Assembly: GCA_025331565.1 (NCBI GenBank)
Contig: JAFREQ010000283.1
Coordinates: forward strand, 21,430-85,429
Length of the DNA stretch: 64,000 bases
From: Holacanthus passer
Lineage: Eukaryota; Chordata; Actinopteri; Pomacanthidae
Direction of reading: 5' to 3'
Shown here: one piece after another, positions 11,669-21,169 of the stretch
Numbering within the stretch: position 1 is the stretch's first letter
Layout of the letters: each line of letters starts with the position of its first letter
Made by a program: the position numbers and the translations under genes
Notes under the pieces: model-generated
The model's database searches: none
What the model saw: only the letters and a program-made list of their open reading frames with translations
Told to the model about the DNA's origin: nothing

Positions 11669-13934
11669 ATACCGCTTGGTCCCCGCAGAAATCAGCTTTT
11701 TGGAAATCAGCATCTCATTCAGTTAAGAATGAGACTGTAAATTTTATGTTTTGTACAAATGATCTAGATAATAATTTCTGCGTGAGGAGGTCGTTCATCA
11801 CAGCACCTGAATAAACTGTGTACATTAAGAAAAAAATATATAATAGTCCAAACCTAGATTATTATTAGTTTTCCCTTTGCATTTGTTATAGTGGAAAATA
11901 GTACATGATAATCTGGATCTAGCAAGGGGATTAAGGTATTAGGACAGACCTTGAGAATATACGACCCAATATGGGACTGCAACACATCTCATGACTCACC
12001 TTCACAGTAAATCGAAAGCCCAGGTTACCAGGATTCTGGTGTGCTTTGAAAATATCAGAGTCACTGAGCAAAGTGATTCAATCCTGAGAAAAGACAAGAG
12101 AATATATAAAAAACAGTAACGGTCAATTTAAAGACTGTAAAATTGTCTTCTTTCTGTCAAAGTCATCAGGTTATTCACATTAAATTATTATATTAAATTG
12201 TGCCAGGTGAGTGTCATTTGAACTGCTGAAAGTGACCAGTGACTGATCAGTGCCAATGAAAAACGAAAAGCGACATCAACTTTTGTACGCTCCTCCGTGT
12301 TGATAAGAAAGAGAGAAGAACAATACTTTCAATCTAATGGATCAGATCAGAACCTCAGCAGTGTGACACAGAGCAACTTGTTGGAGAACAACAAACCGCT
12401 TGACCTCTGTCGGCTTTCGCCTCCCGTTTCCACGTACGCCATTTAGCTCCATTTCTGCACACTGCGGGAGTACAGCTTGGAGACGAGATAGAATAAGAAA
12501 AGGTAAAACATTCACCTGTAATAATGTATTTTTATATTATTACATATTCTCATTCTTTATATACACACCATAGTTACTATGTATACTGTCATATCCATCT
12601 ACCTCTTGTCTTGTATACGTATACTGCTACAGAGTCTAACCATATTTATTTCTGCACACATTTCTGCATACCTTTGCACTCTGGCATCTTCATTTCTTCT
12701 AATTTATTTTCACACTATTCACTCAAGGTTTAGGAGGAAAATGTCTATGTTCACCTCGTCTAGTTAGTCAACTTATGTGGAAGTACAAAGCCCAAAGAGA
12801 AACCAGAGTCAAATTCTTTGTACGTGTACACATACCTGGCTAAATACAGGTATTCTGAATTGCAAAAATACAATATCTTACAGGTTCAGTAATAGTCAGT
12901 TACAGTCAAAAATCAATTCCTCATATTGACAGTATTCACAAGTAGCTCATATGGCTCACAGGTCAAAGCCCATTTTATTTGGCAAATGAAAGACTATGCT
13001 GCCATCTTGTGGTGGCAAGAAAATGTAGCACCCATATCTGAAACACACATGAACTTGAGCCAGTGGAAGTAAATACAGTTCCACCAAATATTCCAGTTGG
13101 ACAAACGCCTGTTCCCGCTCCAGCTACGAAGGACGATTCCCTCTCAGTGTAGGTGCAGGTCACATATTTGACCCTAGGCTTTGAATCAAAACCAAACTCA
13201 GTTATGAGGCTGTTGAAGGCCCTGCTTCTTAGTCTTTCACACCTGGCCTGGACAACGCTGCGGCCGCTCTCATTTCTTATGCCATATCACGCTCCTGCTC
13301 CATGCTCTGACTCTACATCCAGAGTGTTTGTCAGGTTTAGTCCTTAAAACCGTATTCATTTCTGCACACATTTCTTTTCTTTCTTTCTTTTCTTTTTTTA
13401 CACTTTTTTCAACACTACTCGTTCATTGAGTCGTAAATCAACAGTTCTTTACAAAGTGTAGTGGCTATCTTTAGTCTACATATTTCTTACTTCTTAATTT
13501 GTAAATTTAATAATTAATTATTTCATTAAATCATCATTCAAGTAATTTTTAATTTTCTTAACTTCTTTAATTTGTTTATTTTTTATATTCAACATGTGAC
13601 GCTAATACACTCTGTATTTAAGTCAGTTCACTTAGAGTTCTTATGAGTAATATCTTTTAAAAATACCTACCATTCAAATTGGTCCACACAATCTCTCCGT
13701 AGCTTCAGCTTCATTTTATGCCGACACGAATTGCATTTAATTTCCTTTGTAGTATTTTTTTATATACTGGCCAAAGCAGGCATTTTAGCAGCTCACAAAA
13801 ATTAAACCTCCAAGTTCACCGCCTGTGTTTGAACGCATATCCCGCCTTTATGAATGAATGGATGGGCCCAGCAGAAAACTTGAATCTCCCACAAGGCAGT
13901 TCGACATGTTTACATGTCTTTAGAGAGCGGTCAG

Positions 13935-14443
13935 CAGCGTTGCCAGATGGACAACAGTTATCGTATTTGTACAATAATTGTGCCCTTTGGACTATAAACG
14001 GTCAGTGATGCCAAAAGTCCCATAATGTACGTTAATTTAATCATTGTGTGACACTATGTATTACTACCACTTGTGTGTGCGTCAACTGCTGCCTTCCAGT
14101 GTCGTGGGAAATTAAATAGTCACATCTATCAGCGCAGAGGAAAGATGCAACAAATCTATAACATCTAAACATCACACTGTCTAAACAGTTTCTAACATGC
14201 ATATTTTCTTTCTTTGATGTGCCTTTTTTGATAATATATTTGACATTAGTGCTTTAGAAATGTTTATTGAGTCATATTAGTGACAGCGATTCTTCAAAGT
14301 GGGACTTCATGGTGCGTCCCTGAACACAGCACCACTTTCAGCCAGCACAGGCGGCGACAGCAGAAATTACACATTTCTGCTTTTGGTTATGACTCATGCA
14401 CACTTTCCCCCGATAGTTTAACGTTCCCCATCTGGCAACGCTG
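13935..14443. mobile_element. MITE-like element with perfect 16-bp terminal inverted repeats
   Basis: The left end is CAGCGTTGCCAGATGG and the right end is its exact complement CCATCTGGCAACGCTG, 509 bp apart. The flanking octamers GCGGTCAG and TCCGTAAG agree at 5 of 8 positions, which could be a decayed 8-bp target duplication of hAT type. There is no coding region inside. In the other two copies of this sequence (around 31755 and 57267) only the left half is present. A hAT end (CAGAGCC...) abuts it at the same base, after ACATCACAC. Confidence 0.55.
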
Positions 14444-14469
14444 TCCGTAAGACATTCTGGGGCTGGAAC

Positions 14470-15416
14470 ATGTCCATCAGAACAAGAGCTAAGCGCGGCA
14501 AGCGGCCTTCGACTGTCGAAGACGGGGAAGGAGCTGGCAGCAGCAGCGCAGGTAACGTTAAGCTAACTGTTACAGTAACGTTACAAGTCCACAGTTCTAA
14601 ATTCACGTTTGCTGGCTAACTCATTTGTTGTCTTATTTTACCTGGCTAAATCTGCTAAGCTATCAAGCAAGCACAAACACTAATTGGTTTTTAGCTAGGT
14701 AGCTATATTAGCTATATCAGCTAGTCTGGCCAACTTTATCAACACGACATGACGGTGTGGTTTGGATAGTTTTGCTAATCCCACAAAGTCAATGCAGATT
14801 GATGCAAGGGGATAAGTTAGCGTTACATGAAGCATTGAAGAACTTGTACGTCTGCTATTAAGGATAGTCGTAATTGTTTTAACTGCCGTTATAACTGATG
14901 CTAGAGATGGGGAAGTTCAGGTTGAGAACCTGTAGTAAACCGCTTTAGCAAGCTAGCTATCACACTTTCTATCAGTAGCCCCGTTTTCATGGACAACTTT
15001 TTTTAATCGGAATGATTAAAATTGTATTGGAAAAAAAGATGTCCATGTCAACACAGTTAATGATATGAATTGAGATATTGCAACAGGCACCCTCCTGTCT
15101 GATTCTAATTGGCTGATCTTTGTAGGTTTTCCTCACATAAATCAGGAATCGAGAAGGAAATCATTAAAGAATCGGATCAATAAGCAGAATTGATAATAGA
15201 TTTGACATCCATAACATCTTACCAATTCCCACCCCAAGTTAGAACACAATCTTATAGTAACAATCACTTTTGGTTAACTAGCTGCCACTGGTCCTTTTCT
15301 GTGTAGCTTCAGGTAACCCTATACCACCATCCCCCACAGCTGTGCTGTGGGCCAAGAAATTGCATGCACAGTTGGAGAAGGCCAAGGAGAAAGATGCGCA
15401 CTGCCACATTTTTTGA
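14470..15416 (+). other. Candidate two-exon small gene, unknown
   Basis: Exon 1 (14470-14551) starts ATG and encodes MSIRTRAKRGKRPSTVEDGE followed by a Gly/Ser tail, ending at a GCAG/GTAACG donor. Exon 2 (15307-15416) follows a CTTTTCTGTGTAG acceptor. It continues in frame with ASGNPIPPSPTAVLWAKKLH and a Lys/Glu-rich tail, then stop. The predicted protein is about 64 residues, basic, and not recognised. A basic N-terminal exon just beside a transposon end also fits the start of another DNA transposon gene. The intron is rich in GCTAGCTA-like motifs. Splice sites and frame are visible; expression is unknown. Confidence 0.3.
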
Positions 15417-15447
15417 GGGCAGTTCGGTAAAGTGCTGCTGGACGTAC

Positions 15448-15840
15448 TCACAAGTGCATTGTGCAGTACTGATGGACTTGAGCTTCAGCTGCAGCAACAG
15501 CTCTTTCACACTGGAGTAGATGGAGACTTGCTTGCAGTTCAGCTCTCTGCTTCATCATGTTAGCTTCTCTTTCAGCGTAAACTAGTTGTGCTCGGGCAGT
15601 CTTTGCCTTAGCACAGGCTTTTGTGGCTGAAGAGGCCGTCGATGATGATCGCTGAGAGAGCCTAGTGGATGCTGTAGATGACTGTGACTTAGCATCAAAT
15701 GACTGAGGAAGCATCTGCTCTTTGGTTGCTTCATCTCCACTGGCTTCATTTTGGTGCATAACAGTCTGTTCTTTAAGATACTTTCTTCCTGAGCATAGAC
15801 TCATGTTTGCTGAATAATATTTTCTGGTGCTTGAGCCCAC
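15448..15840 (-). pseudogene. LTR-retrotransposon gag N-terminal fragment
   Basis: A 130-codon minus-strand frame contains SSTASTRLSQRSSSTASSA, then KACAKAKTARAQLVYAEREA and ELQASLHLLQCERAVAAAEA. This Ser-rich then Ala/Lys/Glu-rich helical pattern resembles the N-terminal region of fish BEL/Pao-type gag proteins. Compare the Ser repeats followed by a helix at 34480-34720. No CCHC knuckle, protease or LTR is attached. Assignment to BEL/Pao is by pattern only. Confidence 0.45.
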
Positions 15841-16264
15841 TGTGCATCTGTCTTTTTACTATGCTGCCCACGCGGCGCGTGATCTTGTGCGTAGCTTGTT
15901 GTGGCCATTTGTCTAAAGCAAAAATCTTCAAAATTCAAACTTCCAAAGGGCCACAAATGCACCAAGTTGGTTAGGCGTACTCACACAGAAAATAAAGGCA
16001 TTTTCCAGGCAAGATCCACGTTTAAGATGTTTATTTTCAGTATCTTAGCCAGCAAACTTGTTCACCGGGTCGACACAGCATTCGCCGTTCTTACACGGGT
16101 TGTGTCTGCACTCGTTAGGGTTAGGATGTTGGGTCTGAGCCTCTCCCCTGAAGGGGAAGAAGGGTGCACGGTCCATCCCCATGAAATTCATCCCCCACCC
16201 CTCCCTTTATAGAGATAAGGGTTGGGAGGTTAGGGTTAGAATCGGGTTAGGGATAGATTAGGGG

Positions 16265-16410
16265 TTGATGTTACAACCTTTCTTGGTCTTCTTCAGGTTT
16301 ATGGCCCACTTTTCTTTTTGCTGTCCTGGAGAGAGATGTTGTCCCTTCCTTTATCCAGGCAGAAATGAAGGAGCTGTGCTCCTATTTATAGTGACTGGCT
16401 CCTCCCACAA
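16265..16410. repeat. Penelope-type repeat end, copy 1
   Basis: The block contains CTTTCTTGGTCTTCTTCAGG, TTTATGGCCCACTTTTC, GCTGTCCTGGAGAGAGATGT and AGGCAGAAATGAAGGAGCTG. The same series is at 17145-17262 and, diverged, at 53325-53440. Fish and amphibian Penelope-like elements often carry a CTGAAGAAGACC...GGTCGAAACG hairpin at an end. The minus strand here has CCTGAAGAAGACCAAGAAAG, but the hairpin's right side has decayed. 16490-16680 next to it holds a loose tandem of CTTCTTGTCTTTCTTCCACA-like units. 16080-16265 has scattered GGTTAGGGTT motifs. Confidence 0.45.
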
Positions 16411-17119
16411 ACTTTTTTGTCTTTCTTCCTTTTGTATATACTGGCTGTGTTTTTCCTTCTTTGAGACTTTATTAACCATGAACTTATTGTCTTTCTTCAT
16501 TTTTTTAGAATAAGCATGAGTTATGGACCCCTACTTTCACAGGTAAGTATAAAAAAACCAAACTTCTTGTCTTTCTTCCACAGGTGAGTATAAAAAATGA
16601 CCTTCTTGTCTGTCTTCTTTTTTCAGTTTTTAACTTCCACAGCTAACTATTAAAAATAAAACAAACAACTTAGGGTGTCCTCTACATACAGAAGTTATTT
16701 TTTGTCTTTGTTTTAAATTTTTTAGTTTTTGCATTGTTTGCATTTTTTTCAGCATAACTGTAAACAAAAGTGTCCTGTGAGGAGATTTTCTCCACTGGGG
16801 ATAGGGTTAGGATTAGGACAGGACTAGAGCATATGTAGTTTAGACCCTGACCATCCACCCTTGTTTCATCCGACTGGGGACCGGTACATGGAGCAGTCCA
16901 AAAGGAGAGGCACTGGCTGGCTCGGATTTGAGGAAAGAATTCCCCTCCAAAAGGAGGAGATGGATGTCTCCATCCACCCAGAAGAATGCCTGCACCCCTG
17001 GTCCTTTGTCTTTCTCATTGTGCTTTTATTCTGCTTCTTTTTCTGTACATATCCTTTGTTTCTGTTCAAGCTCTTTATATATTCCCCTTTTAATTTTTAT
17101 ACCCTTGGCTTTTTTGCCT

Positions 17120-17262
17120 TCTATGTGTGCCAACCAACGACGTTTTGACCTTTCTTGGTCTTCTTCAGGTTTATGGCCCACTTTTCTTTTTGCTGTCCTG
17201 GAGAGAGATGTTGTCCCTGCCTTTATCCAGGCAGAAATGAAGGAGCTGTGCTCGGGTAAAGG
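17120..17262. repeat. Penelope-type repeat end, copy 2
   Basis: This copy is more complete than copy 1. On the minus strand GAAGAAGACC, a 6-base loop (AAGAAA) and GGTC can pair, followed by AAAACGTCGTTGGTTGGCAC. The plus strand continues TTTATGGCCCACTTTTC and GAGAGAGATGTTGTCCCTGC. The TSC2-like fragment begins about 100 bp to the right. Upstream (16860-17110) open frames run in all directions but no protein was recognised. Confidence 0.45.
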
Positions 17263-17361
17263 GGGTAATGTCAAGATTTGACAAAACGGCCATGCTCATA
17301 TAGCTATGTATACCAGGCTTGTTGTTACTATCTTTATATAGTACTTCTGCATAGACATTTC

Positions 17362-17550
17362 CCTCATGGTGCTGTTGTTTTGCCATCTTTCTACAAGGTC
17401 ATGTCAAGTGTCAATGAGGTGGTGCCCTATGAAATCGTCCTCTCAATCACCAGGCTGATAAAGAAGTATGGCAAAGAGCTGCGGGTGGTCACCTGGGACA
17501 TCGTGCTGGGAATCACAGAGCACCTGCTGCAGCAGATCCAAAGACAAGTA
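17362..17550 (+). pseudogene. tsc2: TSC2 (tuberin) exon-sized fragment
   Basis: The plus frame reads VLPSFYKVMSSVNEVVPYEI, then VLSITRLIKKYGKELRVVTW and DIVLGITEHLLQQIQ. This is a close match to the alpha-helical repeat region of tuberin, the GTPase-activating partner in the TSC complex that restrains mTORC1. In tuberin this segment sits in the N-terminal third; the full protein is about 1800 residues, so only about 60 residues are here. The similarity ends at QIQ, and the frame then runs into unrelated sequence to a stop at 17664. No upstream or downstream tuberin sequence is nearby, so this is a stray copied fragment and not the gene. Whether it came through RNA or DNA cannot be told from one block. 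Confidence 0.75.
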
Positions 17551-18249
17551 CTAGAGGAAGAAGGGCGACAAGAGCTTGGTTTCATCTCTCTAGGACTTTT
17601 TGTTCTTGATTTATCAGCAAATGAAATTTTGGCAGCTGGAATGAATGGGCTGAAATTTTCCTAAGTGTGGGATCTGCCAAAACAGAAAGTGGTTAGGAGC
17701 ATGTTGTAGGCTGTTTTGAGACCATTGGACATGGTCCCAGGAAGTGTCAGTATTGTCAAATGTGTTGTCTAAGCCGAAGCCTTGCTAAGCCTTGGCTTGC
17801 CTATCCCTGGGATCCTGTAAGCCTAAGCTTGCCTAAGCCTAAAGCTGAGCTCGTGTAAGCCTGTGATGGGGTTAGGGTTAGTTAAAAAAAAAAAGGCATG
17901 GGTAGGGCTGTATTTGATGTAAAATTTGAATGGAGTCTGCTTGAGATAAGTGGAAAAAAGAAAGAAAGAGACCGAACCGGTTATTCATATGGCAAATCAG
18001 CCGTATTCTGCAACCCCACATGCAGAATGGAAAGCAAGCAGAGGAGAAGTTGATCCCAGAGAAAGAGGTCTCACAGCAAATCCCCTCTGATTCTGAGCCA
18101 TAGTACTTAAAAACAGATTTACCACTAGAGGGTGCCATACTAAAGGTTGCTGTGGTCAGGCTGCATCCAACCAATCCGCACGCAGGCAAGGTAAGTAGAG
18201 CCAGAGCATGTCAATATGAAAGGAACCAAGGAGATTTCAGGAGTTAGCA

Positions 18250-18615
18250 TGGTTTGTTCTGAATCTTTTTGTTCTTAATGTTCACAGAAAATATTTGTTT
18301 CTTTTGTTCCGAATCTTTTTGTTTCTTAATGTTTATAGAAAATATTTGTTTCTTTTGTTCTCAATCTTTTTTTTCTTCATGTTCATAGAAAATATTTGTT
18401 TATTTTGTTCTGAATCATTTTGTTTCTTAATGTTCTCAGAAAATATTTGTTTCTTTTGTTCTCAATCTTTTGTTTCTTAATGTTCATAGAAAATATTTGT
18501 TTAGTTTGTTCCAAATCTTTTTGTTTCTTCATGTTCATAGAAAATATTTGTCTATTTTGTTCTGAATCTTTTGTTTCTTAATGTTCTCAGAAAATATTTG
18601 TTTCTTTTGTTTGTT
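18250..18615. repeat. 50/51-bp minisatellite, about 7 units
   Basis: The motif GAAAATATTTGT recurs at 18287, 18338, 18388, 18439, 18489, 18540 and 18590, so spacings alternate 51, 50, 51, 50, 51, 50. Each unit also has TTGTTC, an AATCTTTT core and TTCTTAATGTTC. Units alternate between TTTCTTTTGTTC and TTTATTTTGTTC-like forms, which suggests growth by a two-unit step. Confidence 0.9.
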
Positions 18616-20877
18616 GTTCAATAATGTTCAATTAAAGAGATTGCACTGTTATTCCCTGAAATGTGAATACAGTAGTTCTTCCATTGTTTAGAATTGTTGG
18701 AATTATAGAATTTATAGAATTACAGAATATTAATAATATAATTATTCTATTATAGGACCATGCTTTTACCGCCCCTCAAAGGAGGGGTTGGGCTATACCT
18801 AACGCACACTTTCATGATCGTGGTTGTCGTCCCTTTACCTAACCCTATAAATCAGTGTTATCCATTCATAAATAAGCTAATACTTTGGCATTTGCACTGT
18901 ACTGGTATAGCAGTGCAACATATGTTCAATGTACTTACATAAGAGTGGATGTGCCGTTTTTGTTGCACTGTATTTGTTTACAAGGAAAAACAAAAGTAGT
19001 TTGAGAAAAGAAAAAAGAAAGAAAATAAAGAAAAAGATTCTGACCTTAACCCTTCTGGAGGCAGGCTTATTCCTCAGTACTAACTTAAAAGATTGCTTGC
19101 AGACTTCACAAAAGATGTAATTAAGTTCTGAAGTCATCAGTAGGTTGCTCAGTGTCTGGTTGAATATAGATTCAGCATGTGATAATCTAAGACCTCCAAG
19201 CTGCTGTTTGTTGCCTACCTTGTTTAAGGACATCAAATTGAAGAATGAAAGCGAATGAAAACTTTTGCCAAACTTCAAGGCGAAGCTGTAGTTTACCAAA
19301 ACCATGGAGGAGCCTTCGCATTGTGAGGCAAGCACTTCCACATCTGTCACCCCGGACGTTAGCAACAATGAGCCAGACCAGTATCGATACTCTGACACCA
19401 CTGACTCTGATCCGGAAAATGAACCTGTTGATGAAGAGCAGCACACACAAATCACAAAAGTGTGAAGTCTTTGTAAACAGGAAAAGAAGAAATTGTACAC
19501 CAGAAAAAAGGGAGAAAACTTGAATATAAACTCAAAAGAAGAACCTTTGTCCTTCCTACACTCCAAAAAATGATTCTTGGGTGTCATTGGTATTATAAGG
19601 GTAGATTTAATTGATTTTACCCTATTTAACATATTCTCAACCTTTATACACTACAAATAAATAAAATCTACGTGATTTGTTCTCATTTGGAGTGAATTCA
19701 AATGAAACGCTTAAAATAAACGAGACTGGGACTCATAAATGTTGGCCACTAGGTGGCAGTATTTGTCTCTAGCGTTGTAAAGTGGCTTGCAGCTACAAAC
19801 GAAGAAGAAGAAGAAGCTTGGACAGCAATGCAGGAATTCTCTCTTCTCCATTTTCCTGGTTGTCAGTAAGCTGTATATCTTTATATTAATTTAATCCATT
19901 ACTTATAGCTCTCATCAATAAATAGCAGCTGTACATTAAGTAATCTGTCAGTTTTCATGTTAGCTGGATCGTAATACGTTTTTTTAAACATCATCAACCG
20001 TCTTTACCTCGTGTCTCCTGAATAAGGGCTAATATTCTCAAATACTTTTATACAGTTGAAGTTAGTTCCACTTAACTAATGTTTAGAACAAAACACTATT
20101 ATTTCATTGACATAAACATGTCAAAGTATTCCTTGTCTTCATAAAAACTTGCGGTGGGACCATCAATTGTGGCCGACACTGTCTTTTTTCCATGGTCAAA
20201 TTCAAGCCAGTTTAGTAGTGTAAGATGAGATTTATTTTTGTTGAAGATACATTCAGTAGATTGTCTTATTTTTCATTTCATTACATTGAATCCACATAAT
20301 TTAATTAATTCTTACTATATTTAGGATTATTGTATTCTGCTGTTTGAGTTTCATTAGGAACTATATAATATGGCGCACTTTACGTTCAGGTAAGGCGAGT
20401 TATGATTAAGATGGGCGGAGTGATCTGTCAGAGGTGAGAGGTCATTTTGGGTTGTGAGAGTTAAGTTGTCCTATGCTGGTTCGGACATTAAAGTGGATCA
20501 AGCTAACCTTCACATTGTCCCCGTGCTCGTGCTTTACCCACAGCCCTCCGTTTAAGCAAGCAATATGTAAGGCAATAGTTTTAACCTCCAAAACCCTGTC
20601 TTACAGTAGTGTTAGTGGCTGTAAACAGCATTGCCCGTTCTGCAATCCCTGTGTGTGTGTGTGGACGGTTTGTGCGCGCATGCAAAAGAAGCTGAAAAAA
20701 ATGTTTAGCTGATATACAATTTTAGAGCAGTTTTTGTTAGTGGCTGTTTTCAGCATGTAGACCCTTGGATATTAAGATGTTGAAATCCTTTGTTTTATTT
20801 TTATTTTTCAACAAATCGTGTTGATATTTTTATTTACACTGCAGTAGACTCTCATCAACTTTAGCTGTAGTATTTTT
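18616..20877. other. No gene recognised
   Basis: This stretch holds an AT-rich hairpin-like run (18700-18755) and a small plus frame 19303-19458 starting MEEPSHCEASTSVTPDVSNN. That frame is acidic, stops after ITKV, and would continue CxxC-like (SLCKQEKKK) past the stop. It may be the head of an unknown transposon gene. GAAGAAGAAGAAGAAG is at 19800. Nothing else is recognised. Confidence 0.35.
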
Positions 20878-21169
20878 GTTTCAAATATTTTTATTAAATC
20901 TTTCAAACATGTCATCCATCAAGCAATTCCTTCATCTTTTTTCTTTTTACAAAGGAAAATAAAGAGACAAAAAATATATATTATACTCCCCCAGGAGTGC
21001 TACCAGTCGGTATCTACCATGCAGGTTGTATTTCAAATTTAACTAATTTCAACCTTTTAGGTAGGAGATTAAGTGCCAAATGGGGTGCCAAATCTTTTCA
21101 AACTCCTTAAGTTTGTCTTTAAGAATGAATCTTATTCTTTCTAAGTGCAGAGTGCCTGTCAGCTGAATA

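Larger units (their letters stand above)
7015..14177. repeat. Left arm of large inverted duplication
   Basis: This arm is the reverse complement of 31755-41729. Paired positions sum to about 48728-48745 for 7015-12660 and to about 45930 for 12660-14177. The offset is explained by the 2.8-kb BEL/Pao insertion in the right arm. Several 60-125-codon stretches translate identically or with one change in both arms (for example 10344-10721 against 38384-38007), so the arms look highly similar. The outer break falls in an L1 remnant and the inner break (14177) falls inside a MITE-like element. No open frame here looks like a host gene. Confidence 0.9.

Noticed and set aside
12524..12767. Tyr/His/Ser-rich frames repeated in the right arm (36022-36204)
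   Set aside because: Low-complexity reading of AT-rich DNA; conserved only because the arm is duplicated, and interrupted differently by the BEL/Pao insertion.
16080..16265. Interstitial telomere repeat (GGTTAGGGTT motifs)
   Set aside because: Only scattered, imperfect units; no run of perfect TTAGGG repeats. Similar isolated motifs occur at 17865-17880 and 59270-59290.
18250..18615. Regular repeats with spacing near 50 bp, CRISPR-like at first glance
   Set aside because: Units are contiguous and degenerate with no unique spacers, and the genome is eukaryotic; it is a minisatellite.
18877..19632. 251-codon minus-strand frame
   Set aside because: Composition reflects T/A-rich sequence (Phe, Leu, Ser runs); no recognisable domain. 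A shorter plus-strand acidic frame (19303-19458) looks more protein-like, though unassigned.
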